From: Cherax quadricarinatus
Taxonomy: Eukaryota; Arthropoda; Malacostraca; Decapoda; Parastacidae
Assembly: GCF_038502225.1 (NCBI RefSeq)
Contig: NW_027196983.1
Span: 1-64,000 of the forward strand
Direction of reading: 5' to 3'
DNA: 64,000 nucleotides
The notes under the pieces are model-generated. The model saw only the letters and a program-made list of their open reading frames with translations. It searched no databases and had not been told where the DNA came from. The stretch's first letter is position 1. The number at the start of each line of letters is the position of its first letter. This document shows positions 14,891-25,977 of the stretch, one piece after another. The position numbers and the translations under genes are program-made.

Positions 14891-16380
14891 TAGTTGTAGA
14901 AGTAGATGATGATGGTGGAGAATTATGGTTGGTTGTGGTGATGGTGGTGGAGTGAGTGTCGTGGAGGAGGTGACTGCTGTTGTAAACATTGAAGGATCCA
15001 TCTGGTGTGGAATTATGGAAATTGAAGTAGTGGAAGTTGTAGATTTAGAAGTTGTAGTGGTGGAAGTTCTGTTAGCAGAAGTTGGGGTGGTTGAATTTGC
15101 GATAGTGGAACGTGTGAAGATATTTGAAAAGGAAATTAAATAGTGGAAGTTACAGTAGTGGTGGAAGTTGGGTTAGTGGTAAACGTAGAGCTGAAAACTA
15201 TACTTCGTGAAGTTTTCAAAGTGAATGTTGTATTTGTAAATGTTCTTGTAGTAGTGAAAGGTGTGTTGCTGAGCCTACTAGTGAAAGAAGTTGTGGAATT
15301 GGAAGATGTATTGAAACAAGTTAAAGAGGAGGATAAACAAGAAATACTGGAGAAAAAAGTAGTGGAAGGTATCGTATTATTCGTTAAGGAAGTTGACATT
15401 ATGGTAGTATAAGTTATTGTAGAGGAAGTTTTGATGGTGGAAATTCTAGATGATGTCATTAAAGATTTAAACGAGGAAGTGGAGGTTCAGGGTTTTTCAT
15501 GGGATGATTATGGTTGTGGTTAAGCAGATGTTAAGGTAGTGGTGGTGGTGAGGATGGTTGTGGTGGTGGTGGTGAGGATGGCTGTGGTGGTGGTGGTGGT
15601 GCTGGTCAACTGTCATGGTTGTACTAGGTGTGGAAGTAGAGTATGTTGAAGTACTGGAACTTGTAGAAGTAAAAGTTGTGGTGGAAGTTCTCGTAGTTGA
15701 AGTTGTAGTACTGGAAGAGGTAGTAGGGGAAGTTACAGTAGTAGAAGTTATAACAGTGGAAGCTGTAGTTGTGGAAGTTGTAGTAGTGGAAATTGTAGTG
15801 ATGAAAGTTGTAGAATTGGAAGTTGTAGTAGTGGAAGTTGTAGAAGTAGAACTTGTGATAGAGGAAGATAAAGTAATGGAAGTTACAGCAGTGGAAGTTG
15901 TTGAGGTGCAAGTTGTAGTAGTGGAAGTTGTAGTAAATGATGTAGTAGAAGTGGAAGTTGTAGAAGTAGATATAGGTAATGGAGGTTTACTGGTTTTCTT
16001 GTGGTCGTGGTGATGTTGGTGATGGTGGTGGTCGTCGTAGTAAGTAGTGGTAGATGTAGTAATGGAAGTTGTAGTACTGAATGTTGTAGTACTGATGAAT
16101 GTAGAAGTAGAAGATGTAGTGATGAAATTTGAAGTGTTGGAAGTTGTAGAAGTTGAAGACGTTGTAGGAGACGAAGTTGTAGTATTTGAAGTAGAATTAA
16201 TGGAAGTTATAGTATTCTAAGTTGTAATAGTGGAAGTTGTACTTAAAAAATGTTGTTTAAGTGGAAGTTGTGAAAGTGGAAGTTATAGAAGTAGATGGAG
16301 GTAACTAAGGTTTACTGATATTCTTGTGGCGGTGGTGATGATGGTAATGGTCGTGGTAGTCCGTAGTGGTGGAGGTTGTT
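14891..16380. repeat. Diverged left edge of the 15-bp minisatellite region
   Basis: Units related to GTAGTAGTGGAAGTT are visible but heavily mutated, with frame-changing indels. Linker blocks containing TTTACTGGTTTTCTTGTGG followed by a GTG/GAT-rich run occur near 15985 and, altered, near 16310; a weaker one is near 15496. The decay relative to the uniform centre is what is expected where tandem arrays are homogenised mainly in the middle. Confidence 0.85.
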
Positions 16381-19320
16381 GAAGTTGTAGTAGTGGAAGA
16401 TGTAGTAGTGGAAGATGTAGTAGAGGAAGATGTAGTGGAAGTTGTAGTAGTGGAAGATGTAGTAGTGGAAGATGTAGTAGTGGAAGATGTAGTAGAGGAA
16501 GATGTAGTAGTGGAAGATGTAGTAGAGGAAGATGTAGTGGAAGTTGTAGTAGTGGAAGATGTAGTAGTGGAAGATGTAGTAGAGGAAGTTGTAGTAGTGG
16601 AAGATGTAGTAGTGCAAGTTGTAGTAGAGGAAGTTGTAGTAGTGGAAGTTGTAGTAGTGGAAGTTGTAGTTGTGGAAGTTGTAGTAGTGGAAGTTGTAGT
16701 TGTGGAAGTTGTAGTTGTGGAAGTTGTAGTTGTGGAAGCTGTAGTAGTGGAAGTTGTAGTAGTGGAAGATGTAGTAGTGGAAGATGTAGTAGAGGAAGTT
16801 GTAGTAGTGGAAGTTGTAGTAGTGGAAGATGTAGTAGTGGAAGATGTAGTAGTGGAAGATGTAGTAGAGGAAGTTGTAGTACTGGAAGATGTAGTAGAGG
16901 AAGATGTAGTAGAGGAAGTTGTAGTACTGGAAGATGTAGTAGAGGAAGTTGTAGTACTGGAAGATGTAGTAGAGGAAGATGTAGTAGAGGAAGTTGTAGT
17001 TGTGGAAGTTGTAGTAGTGGAAGTTGTAGTAGTGGAAGTTGTAGTTGTGGAAGTTGTAGTTGTGGAAGTTGTAGTAGTGGAAGTTGTAGTTGTGGAAGTT
17101 GTAGTAGTGGAAGTTGTAGTAGTGGAAGATGTAGTAGTGGAAGATGTAGTAGAGGAAGTTGTAGTTCTGGAAGTTGTAGTAGTGGAAGTTGTAGTAGTGG
17201 AAGTTGTAGTTGTGGAAGTTGTAGTTGTGGAAGTTGTAGTAGTGGAAGTTGTAGTTGTGGAAGTTGTAGTAGTGGAAGTTGTAGTAGTGGAAGATGTAGT
17301 AGAGGAAGATGTAGTAGAGGAAGTTGTAGTTGTGGAAGTTGTAGTAGTGGAAGTTGTAGTTGTGGAAGTTGTAGTAGTGGAAGTTGTAGTAGTGGAAGAT
17401 GTAGTAGTGGAAGATGTAGTAGAGGAAGATGTAGTAGAGGAAGTTGTAGTAGTGGAAGTTGTAGTAGAGGAAGATGTAGTAGAGGAAGTTGTAGTAGTGG
17501 AAGTTGTAGTTGTGGAAGTTGTAGTTGTGGAAGTTGTAGTTGTGGAAGCTGTAGTAGTGGAAGTTGTAGTAGTGGAAGATGTAGTAGTGGAAGATGTAGT
17601 AGAGGAAGTTGTAGTAGTGGAAGTTGTAGTAGTGGAAGATGTAGTAGTGGAAGATGTAGTAGTGGAAGATGTAGTAGAGGAAGTTGTAGTACTGGAAGAT
17701 GTAGTAGAGGAAGATGTAGTAGAGGAAGTTGTAGTACTGGAAGATGTAGTAGAAGAAGTTGTAGTACTGGAAGATGTAGTAGAGGAAGATGTAGTAGAGG
17801 AAGTTGTAGTTGTGGAAGTTGTAGTAGTGGAAGTTGTAGTAGTGGAAGTTGTAGTTGTGGAAGTTGTAGTTGTGGAAGTTGTAGTAGTGGAAGTTGTAGT
17901 TGTGGAAGTTGTAGTAGTGGAAGTTGTAGTAGTGGAAGATGTAGTAGTGGAAGATGTAGTAGAGGAAGTTGTAGTTGTGGAAGTTGTAGTAGTGGAAGTT
18001 GTAGTAGTGGAAGTTGTAGTTGTGGAAGTTGTAGTTGTGGAAGTTGTAGTAGTGGAAGTTGTAGTTGTGGAAGTTGTAGTAGTGGAAGTTGTAGTAGTGG
18101 AAGATGTAGTAGAGGAAGATGTAGTAGTGGAAGTTGTAGTTGTGAAAGTTGTAGTAGTGGAAGTTGTAGTTGTGGAAGTTGTAGTATTGGAAGTTGTAGT
18201 AGAAGCTGAAGTAGTGGAAGAAGTAGTAGTGGAAGTTGTAGTTGTGGAAATTGTAGTAGTGGAAGTTGTAGTAGTGGAAGTTGTAGTAGAGGAAGTTGTA
18301 GTAGTGGAAGTTGTAGTAGTGGAAGTTGTAGTTGTGGAAGTTGTAGTAGTGGAAGTTGTAGTTGTGGAAGTTGTAGTTGTGGAAGTTGTAGTTGTGGAAG
18401 CTGTAGTAGTGGAAGTTGTAGTAGTGGAAGATGTAGTAGTGGAAGATGTAGTAGAGGAAGTTGTAGTAGTGGAAGTTGTAGTAGTTGAAGATGTAGTAGT
18501 GGAAGATGTAGTAGTGGAAGATGTAGTAGAGGAAGTTGTAGTACTGGAAGATGTAGTAGAGGAAGATGTAGTAGAGGAAGTTGTAGTACTGGAAGATGTA
18601 GTAGAGGAAGTTGTAGTACTGGAAGATGTAGTAGAGGAAGATGTAGTAGAGGAAGTTGTAGTTGTGGAAGTTGTAGTAGTGGAAGTTGTAGTAGTGGAAG
18701 TTGTAGTTGTGGAAGTTGTAGTTGTGGAAGTTGTAGTAGTGGAAGTTGTAGTTGTGGAAGTTGTAGTTGTGGAAGTTGTAGTAGTGGAAGTTGTAGTTGT
18801 GGAAGTTGTAGTAGTGGAAGTTGTAGTAGTGGAAGATGTAGTAGTGGAAGATGTAGTAGAGGAAGTTGTAGTTGTGGAAGTTGTAGTAGTGGAAGTTGTA
18901 GTAGTGGAAGTTGTAGTTGTGGAAGTTGTAGTTGTGGAAGTTGTAGTAGTGGAAGTTGTAGTTGTGGAAGTTGTAGTAGTGGAAGTTGTAGTAGTGGAAG
19001 ATGTAGTAGAGGAAGATGTAGTAGAGGAAGTTGTAGTTGTGGAAGTTGTAGTAGTGGAAGTTGTAGTTGTGGAAGTTGTAGTAGTGGAAGTTGTAGTAGT
19101 GGAAGATGTAGTAGTGGAAGATGTAGTAGAGGAAGATGTAGTAGAGGAAGTTGTAGTAGTGGAAGTTGTAGTAGTGGAAGTTGTAGTTGTGGAAGTTGTA
19201 GTTGTGGAAGTTGTAGTAGTGGAAGTTGTAGTTGTGGAAGTTGTAGTTGTGGAAGTTGTAGTAGTGGAAGTTGTAGTTGTGGAAGTTTCAGTACTGAAAA
19301 TTACACAAGTGGAGGTTTTT
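16381..19320. repeat. 15-bp minisatellite with a 0.8-kb higher-order repeat
   Basis: About 195 units of GTAGTAGTGGAAGTT with variants (TTGTGG, AGAGGAAG, GAAGAT). The rare variant GAAGCT, preceded by the same three TTGTGG units, ends at 16740, 17550 and 18402, giving higher-order spacings of 810 and 852 bp, so about three copies of a multi-unit block. A minus-strand frame (16305-19355, Thr/Ser only) and a plus-strand Val/Glu frame are both open because the unit is five codons long. Confidence 0.9.
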
Positions 19321-20830
19321 AGCACTTGAAGTTGAGGAAGTTGATGCTGTGACACAAGAAGTTTCAGCAGTGTAAGTTGTACTACTGGAAGTTGTGTTAG
19401 TGGATGTTGTGGTGCTGGGCCTATTAGAACTGGAAGTTGCAGTACTATGAGTTGTCATCGTGGAAGTTGTAGTCCTGAAAGTTGTAGTAGTAGAAGTTGT
19501 GGTGTTGAAACTAGTAGTAATGGAAGCTGTAGTAGTGGAAAATGGTGAGTGGAAGTTACAGTTTTCGAAGTTGTAAAAGTGGAAGTTGTGTAAGTGAAGT
19601 TGTAAAAGTAGATGGAGGTTATGGGGGTGTACTGGTTTTCTTGCAGTTATGATGATTATGGTGATGGTGGTGATCGTTGTAGTTCATATCGGAGGAGGTT
19701 GTTGAATTTATAATAATGGAAGTTGTAGTAGGGTAAGTTGAAGAGGAGAAAGTTGGAGCATTGGAAGTTGTAGTAGTGGAAGTTGCAGGAGTGGAAGTTG
19801 TAGTATAAGAAGTTGAAAAGGAATTTGTAGTAATGGAAGAGGAAGTTGATAAAGAAGACGGAGGTAAGGAAAGTTTACTGGTTTTCTTGTGGTGGTGGTG
19901 GTGATGGTGGTGATGGTGGTGGTGGTGGTAGTCCGTAGTGGTGGAGGTTGCTGAAGTTGTAGAAGTGGAAGTTGTTGTCGTGGAATTTGTAGTAGTTGAA
20001 GCTAAAGTAGTGGAAGCTGTAGTAGAGGAAGTTGTAGTTTTGGAAGTTGTAGTAGTGAAAGATGTAGAAGTGGAAGTCCTAGTAGTGGAAGTTGTAGCAA
20101 TGGAGATTGTAGTACTGGAAGTAGTAGTAGAAGAGGAAGTTGTGGTAGAGGAAGTTGTGGAAATTGAAGCTGTAGAAGTGGATGGAGGTAATAGAGGTTT
20201 ACAGGTTTTCTTGTGGTGGAGGTGATGGTGTTTGTGATGGCGGTGGCCGTGGTAATCCATAGTGGTGAAGGTTGTGGAAGTTGTAGTAATAAAAGTTGTA
20301 GTGGAAGTTGTAGCAATGGAGGCTGTAATAGTGGAAGTTGTAGTAGAGGAGGAAATTGTGGTAAAGGAAGTTGTGGAAGTACTATTTGTAGAAGTAGATG
20401 GAGTTAATGGAGGTTTACTGGTTTTTCTGTGGTGGTGATAGTGATGGTCGTGGTTATGGTGGTGGTGGTTGAGGTAGTTCGTAGTAATGGAGGCTGTTGA
20501 AGTTATAGTAGTGAAAGTTGTAGTAGTGAAAGTTATAGTAGTGGAACTTGTAGTCGTAGAAGTTGTAGTAGAGGAAGTTGTAGTAGTGGATGTTGTAGTA
20601 GTGGAAGTTGTAGAAGAGAATGTTGTAATAGTGGAAGCTGTAGCAATGGAACTTGTAGTAGTGGAAGTTGTAGTAGAGGAAGTTGTAGTAGTGGAAGTTG
20701 TAGAAGTAGAGGTTGTAGAAGAAAATGAAGGTAATGTAGGTTTACTGGTTTTCTTGTGGTGATCGTGGTGGTGGTGATGGTGGTGATGGTGGTGATGGTG
20801 CTGGTCGTGGTAGTCCATAGTGGTGGAGGT
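19321..20830. repeat. Alternating 15-bp-unit blocks and GTG-rich linkers
   Basis: Five linkers (near 19620, 19875, 20190, 20410 and 20745) share a core like GGTTTACTGGTTTTCTTG followed by GTGGTGGTGAT-type runs and a TAGTCCATAGTGGTGG-like end. They are separated by 10-20 diverged 15-bp units. The composite period is about 250-330 bp. Confidence 0.85.
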
Positions 20831-23800
20831 TGTTGAAGTTGTAGTAGTGGAAGAAGTAGTGAAAGTTGTAGTTGTGGAAGTTGTAGTAGTTGAAGTTGTA
20901 GTATTGGAAGTTGTAGTAGTGGAAGTTGTAGTTGTGGAAGTTGTAGTAATGAAAGTTGTAGTGGTGGAAGAAGTAGTAGTGGAAGTTGTAGTTGTGGAAG
21001 TTGTAGTTGTGGAAGTTGTAGTTGTGGAAGTTGTAGTTGTGAAAGTTGTAGTTGTGGAAGTTGTAGTAGTGGAAGTTGTAGTTGTGGAAGTTGTAGTAGT
21101 GGAAGTTGTAGTAGTGGTAGTTGTAGTTGTGGAAGTTGTAGTTGAGGAAGTTGTAGTTATGGAAGTTGTAGTTGCGGAAGTTGTAGTTGTGGAAGTTGTA
21201 GTAGTGGAAGTTGTAGTTTTGGAAGTTGTAGTTGTGGAAGTTGTAGTTGTGGAAGTTGTAGTTGTGGAAGTTGTAGTAGTGGAAGTTGTAGTTGTGGAAG
21301 TTGTAGTTTTGGAAGTTGTAGTTGTGGAAGTTGTAGTTGTGGAAGTTGTAGTAGTGGAAGTTGTAGTAGTGGAAGTTGTAGTAGTGGAAGTTGTAGTAGT
21401 GGAAGTTGTAGTTGTGGAAGTTGTAGTTGTGGAAGTTGAAGTTGTGGAAGTTGTAGTAGTGGAAGTTGTAGTAGTGGAAGTTGTAGTAGTGGAAGTTGAA
21501 GTTGTGGAAGTTGTAGTAGTGGAAGTTGTAGTTGTGGAAGTTGTAGTAGTGGAAGTTGTAGTAGTGGAAGAAGTAGTAGTGGAAGTTGTAGTAGTGGAAG
21601 TTGTAGTAGTGGAAGTTGTAGTAGTGGAAGTTGTAGTAGTGGAAGTTGTAGTAGTGGAAGTTGTAGTAGTGGAAGTTGTAGTTGTGGAAGTTGTAGTTGT
21701 GGAAGATGTAGTTGTGGAAGTTGTAGTTGTGGAAGTTGTAGTAGTGGAAGTTGTAGTTGTGGAAGTTGTAGTAGTGGAAGTTGTAGTAGTGGAAGTTGTT
21801 GTTGTGGAAGTTGTAGTTGTGGAAGTTGTAGTTATGGAAGTTGTAGTTGTGGAAGTTGTAGTTTTGGAAGTTGTAGTAGTGGAAGTTGTAATTGTGGAAG
21901 TTGTAGTTATGGAAGTTGTAGTTGTGGAAGTTGTAGTTGTGGAAGTTGTAGTAGTGGAAGTTGAAGTTGTGGAAGTTGTAGTAGTGGAAGTTGTAGTTGT
22001 GGAAGTTGTAGTTGTGGAAGTTGTAGTTGTGGAAGTTGTAGTAGTGGAAGTTGTAGTTGTGGAAGTTGTAGTAGTGGAAGTTGTCGTTGTGGAAGTTGTA
22101 GTTGTGGAAGTTGTAGTAGTGGAAGTTGTAGTAGTGGAAGTTGTAGTAGTGGAAGTTGTAGTAGTGGAAGTTGTAGTAGTGGAAGTTGTAGTAGTGGAAG
22201 TTGAAGTAGTGGAAGTTGTAGTAGTGGAAGTTGTAGTAGTGGAAGTTGTAGTAATGGAAGTTGTAGTAGTGGAAGTTGTAGTTGTGGAAGTTGTAGTTGT
22301 GGAAGTTGTAGTAGTGGAAGTTGTAGTTGTGGAAGTTGTAGTTGTGGAAGTTGTAGTAGTGGAAGTTGTAGTAGTGGAAGTTGTAGTAGTGGAAGTTGTA
22401 GTAGTGGAAGTTGAAGTAGTGGAAGTTGTAGTAGTGGAAGTTGTAGTAGTGGAAGTTGTAGTTGTGGAAGTTGTAGTAGTGGAAGTTGTAGTAGTGGAAG
22501 TTGTAGTAGTGGAAGTTGTAGTAGTGGAAGTTGTAGTAGTGGAAGTTGTAGTAGTGGAAGTTGAAGTTGTGGAAGTTGTAGTAGTGGAAGTTGTAGTTGT
22601 GGAAGTTGTAGTAGTGGAAGTTGTAGTAGTGGAAGTTGTAGTAGTGGAAGTTGTAGTAGTGGAAGTTGTAGTAGTGGAAGTTGTAGTTGTGGAAGTTGTA
22701 GTAGTGGAAGTTGTAGTAGTGGAAGTTGTAGTTGTGGAAGTTGTAGTAGTGGAAGTTGTAGTAGTGGAAGTTGTAGTAGTGGAAGTTGTAGTAGTGGATG
22801 TTGAAGTTGTGGAAGTTGTAGTAGTGGAAGTTGTAGTTGTGGAAGTTGTAGTAGTGGAAGTTGTAGTAGTGGAAGTTGTAGTTGTGGAAGTTGTAGTAGT
22901 GGAAGTTGTAGTTGTGGAAGTTGTAGTAGTGGAAGTTGTAGTAGTGGAAGTTGAAGTAGTGGAAGTTGTAGTAGTGGAAGTTGTAGTAGTGGAAGTTGTA
23001 GTAGTGGAAGTTGTAGTAGTGGAAGTTGTAGTAGTGGAAGTTGAAGTAGTGGAAGTTGTAGTAGTGGAAGTTGTAGTAGTGGAAGTTGAAGTAGTGGAAG
23101 TTGTAGTAGTGGAAGTTGTAGTTGTGGAAGTTGTACTAGTGGAAGTTGTAGTAGTGGAAGTTGTAGTTGTGGAAGTTGTAGTAGTGGAAGTTGTAGTTTT
23201 GGAAGTTGTAGTAGTGGAAGTTGTAGTAGTGGAAGTTGTAGTAGTGGAAGTTGTAGTAGTGGAAGTTGAAGTAGTGGAAGTTGTAGTAGTGGAAGTTGTA
23301 GTAGTGGAAGTTGTAGTAGTGGAAGTTGTAGTAGTGGAAGTTGAAGTAGTGGAAGTTGTAGTAGTGGAAGTTGTAGTTGTGGAAGTTGTAGTAGTGGAAG
23401 TTGAAGTAGTGGAAGTTGTAGTAGTGGAAGTTGTAGTTGTGGAAGTTGTAGTAGTGGAAGTTGTAGTAGTGGAAGTTGAAGTGGTGGAAGTTGTAGTAGT
23501 GGAAGTTGTAGTAGTGGAAGTTGTAGTAGTGGAAGTTGTAGTAGTGGAAGTTGTAGTAGTGGAAGTTGTAGTAGTGGAAGTTGTAGTAGTGGAAGTTGAA
23601 GTAGTGGAAGTTGTAGTAGTGGAAGTTGTAGTAGTGGAAGTTGAAGTAGTGGAAGTTGTAGTAGTGGAAGTTGTAGTAGTGGAAGTTGTAGTAGTGGAAG
23701 TTGTAGTAGTGGAAGTTGAAGTAGTGGAAGTTGTAGTAGTGGAAGTTGTAGTAGTGGAAGTTGTAGTAGTGGAAGTTGTAGTAGTGGAAGTTGTAGTTGT

Positions 23801-24267
23801 GGAAGTTGAAGTAGTGGAAGTTGAAGTAGTGGAAGTTGAAGTAGTGGAAGTTGAAGTAGTGGAAGTTGTAGTAGTGGAAGTTGTAGTTGTGGAAGTTGAA
23901 GTAGTGGAAGTTGTAGTAGTGGAAGTTGTAGTACTGGAAGTTGTAGTAGTGGAAGTTGTAGTAGTGGAAGTTGTAGTAGTGGAAGTTGTAGTAGTGGAAG
24001 TTGAAGTAGTGGAAGTTGTAGTAGTGGAAGTTGTAGTAGTGGAAGTTGTAGTAGTGGAAGTTGTAGTTGTGGAAGTTGTAGTAGAGGAAGTTGTAGTAGT
24101 GGAAGTTGTAGTTGTGGAAGTTGTAGTAGTGGAAGTTGTAGTAGTGGAAGTTGTAGTTGTGGTGGTTGTAGTAGTGGAAGTTGTAGTTGTGGAAGTTGAA
24201 GTAGTGGAAGTTGTAGTTGTGGAAGTTGAAGTACTGAAGGTTGTTGTTACTGCAGTTGAAGTTGTTG
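19619..24267 (-). CDS. Candidate Thr/Ser-rich, His-rich modular exon (mucin-like), hypothetical
   Basis: From a strong splice acceptor the minus strand is open for about 1549 codons to TAA at 19619-19621. It starts TTSTAVTTTFSTS, continues with some 228 repeats of a five-residue TTTTS-type unit, then five modules made of a DY- or NY-led His-rich run (about 13 residues), a KKTSKP-like linker with PLPPS, and more Thr/Ser. Such composition would be a heavily O-glycosylated secreted mucin-like protein with possible metal-binding His patches. Against it: unit lengths divisible by three keep frames open by chance, no signal peptide exon is visible, and the stop falls in a linker (KKTSTPP) where other modules read through. 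I do not assign a known gene. Confidence 0.3.
20831..24245. repeat. Homogeneous 15-bp minisatellite, about 228 units
   Basis: Very regular GTAGTAGTGGAAGTT / GTAGTTGTGGAAGTT / GAAGTAGTGGAAGTT units with single-base variants and no length change, so a single frame is kept for 3.4 kb. The TTGTGG variant dominates the left part and the GAAGTAGTGG variant becomes frequent on the right (after about 22.9 kb), suggesting local spread of variants. Confidence 0.93.
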
Positions 24268-24300
24268 CTGAAAATAATGAAAAAATAAGAGGAAATTAGT
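24268..24300 (-). promoter_or_regulatory. Candidate 3' splice site at the edge of the array
   Basis: In minus-strand order: a branch-like CTAAT, about 25 bases of mostly T and C, and TTTTCAG ending at 24268; the Thr/Ser frame starts with the next bases as a phase-1 exon (two bases complete a codon). This is a textbook acceptor layout exactly at the boundary between array and unique sequence. Confidence 0.45.
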
Positions 24301-24956
24301 CTTGTAAATAATGTGAGATTCTCGACTGATTCAACTACACCTCAGTCTAGGGTAAGAATATATACCTTTATATTATAATACGTGATAACATGTAATTGAT
24401 GCCTTTATAGTGTAATACCTGGTAAGATTTTGTAATATGCCATTCTAGTGTAATACATGAAAGATTTTATAATATATGGTTGTAAATAAAGTTGGTTCGA
24501 AGTGTTCTAAGGGCGCCACACAACTTGTTGTATGACACCTGGTGGTAAACGACACGTGTCACGATCTTACCAGTCTTTAGACAACATCCACAATATTTAA
24601 TTTATTTTCTTCACCATAATAGGCTGGTAAAACAACCATCAGAACAGAATTATTCGTGATATAATTCTGTGTTTTCATTTGCTACAAAATGAGTAAAATA
24701 AGTAATAATTTATAATGTCGAAAATTTCAAGTTCAGACGTATAATTATTATTTTTTTAACACATTTGTGTTCCTTAGTACATTGATTGGTTAAGGGGGGT
24801 TTATCGCCTATCGAAAATGTGTAGGTCATTATGGTCGCCAGCAACCAAGAATAATTTAATCTCTGAAATAATGCCGCTGTGTATATACGCTTTAGAGCAA
24901 GCTACTCTTTCTCTAAAGTGTGCTACACTTTAGAGGAGCCGCGGATCACTCTGAAA
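24301..24956. other. About 650 bp without a recognised feature
   Basis: AT-rich single-copy-looking sequence with no sizeable open frame. If the Thr/Ser exon is real, this is intron. Confidence 0.5.
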
Positions 24957-25890
24957 GCTTTCACAAGTGCGATAATGGTGTAATAGTGCACAAAATGCGT
25001 AACAAAGAAATAACGGGGAAAGTTAGTAGATGGATCTATAGCTTAATAACAGAAGACAAAGAGTAAGCCTTAGGCAGCTACAGTGAAAAGCTCTGTTCCA
25101 CAAGGCACAGTACTTGCCCCAATCCTGTTACTCATCCTCATACCTGACATAGACAGGGATGTAAGCCATAGCAGTGTCTCCCTTTGCTGATGACACCCAA
25201 GTTTGCACTAGTGTCCTCCATCGAAGACTCTGCAAGACTCTAATTGGACATCAGCCAAATCTTTAGATGTGCCACAGATAACAGTATGAAGTTCAATGAA
25301 GAGAAATATTCAGATATGGGAAACTTGAGGCAACTAAAACTATATCGGAGTTTACAATAAATTCCAACCACTCAATCGAGCACAAAACTAATGTCAAGGA
25401 CCTGGGAGTGAAAATATCAGAGGACCTCACTTTCAAAGACCACAACTAGGTATCTAGTACATCTGCTAGAAAAATGTTAAATAGGATGGATAATGAGAAA
25501 TTTTAAAACTAGGGATGCCAAACCCATGATGATTCACTTCAAATCCCTTGTTCTCTCTGGGCTGGAATATTGCTGTACGCTAACGGCGCCTTTCAAGGCT
25601 GGAGAAATTATTGACTTAAACAATGTACATAGAACCTTCGCTACACACAAGTACGATAAAACATTTATATTACTGGGAATGGTTGAATTTCCTTTACTTG
25701 TATTCCCTGGAACGTAAGCAAGAAAAATACATCTTAATATGCAACTGGAAAATCCTAGAAGTATTAGTACCAATTTTGCACGCGAAAACCACTACCTACA
25801 AAGCAAAATACTCGGCAGGAGACGCAGCATTCCCCCGATGAAAAGCAGAGGCGCCACGAGTGCACTAAGAGACAACACAATAAGTGTTTG
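24957..25890 (+). mobile_element. CR1/jockey-like LINE copy A, part 1 (5'-truncated, decayed)
   Basis: Starts in the RT at a form of FDKCDHGVIVHKM and, with stops and indels, follows the same protein as copy B at 33885-35078: the SSVPQGTVLAPILLL stretch, a damaged FADDT, and a C-terminal part with LVLSGLEYCCTLTAPFKAGE. It ends at TAAGTGTTTG, where the 6.3-kb L1/Tx1-like element is inserted, and resumes at 32187. The copy is old and non-functional. Confidence 0.8.
25879..25890 (+). repeat. Target-site duplication, left copy
   Basis: AATAAGTGTTTG here recurs at 32187-32198 directly after the poly(A) of the inserted element, the 12-bp signature of target-primed insertion. Confidence 0.9.
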
Positions 25891-25977
25891 ATTGTTCGCA
25901 TCGCTGTTGGGCCGTGCGGACGCACTGCGCAGTAGCTCCCACTACACCTGGTTTCTGCGCATTTTCACTGTTCAGAC

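Noticed and set aside
16305..19355. 1016-codon minus-strand Thr/Ser frame and the opposing Val/Glu frame
   Set aside because: Not in frame with the candidate exon at 19619-24267, begins at a non-ATG codon, and is explained by the unit length. Kept only as part of the repeat.
20820..24299. 1159-codon plus-strand frame of Val-Val-Val-Val-Glu repeats
   Set aside because: Open only because the unit is 15 bp; no start context or acceptor, and a poly-Val/Glu protein is implausible. The minus-strand reading is the only one with a splice-like boundary.
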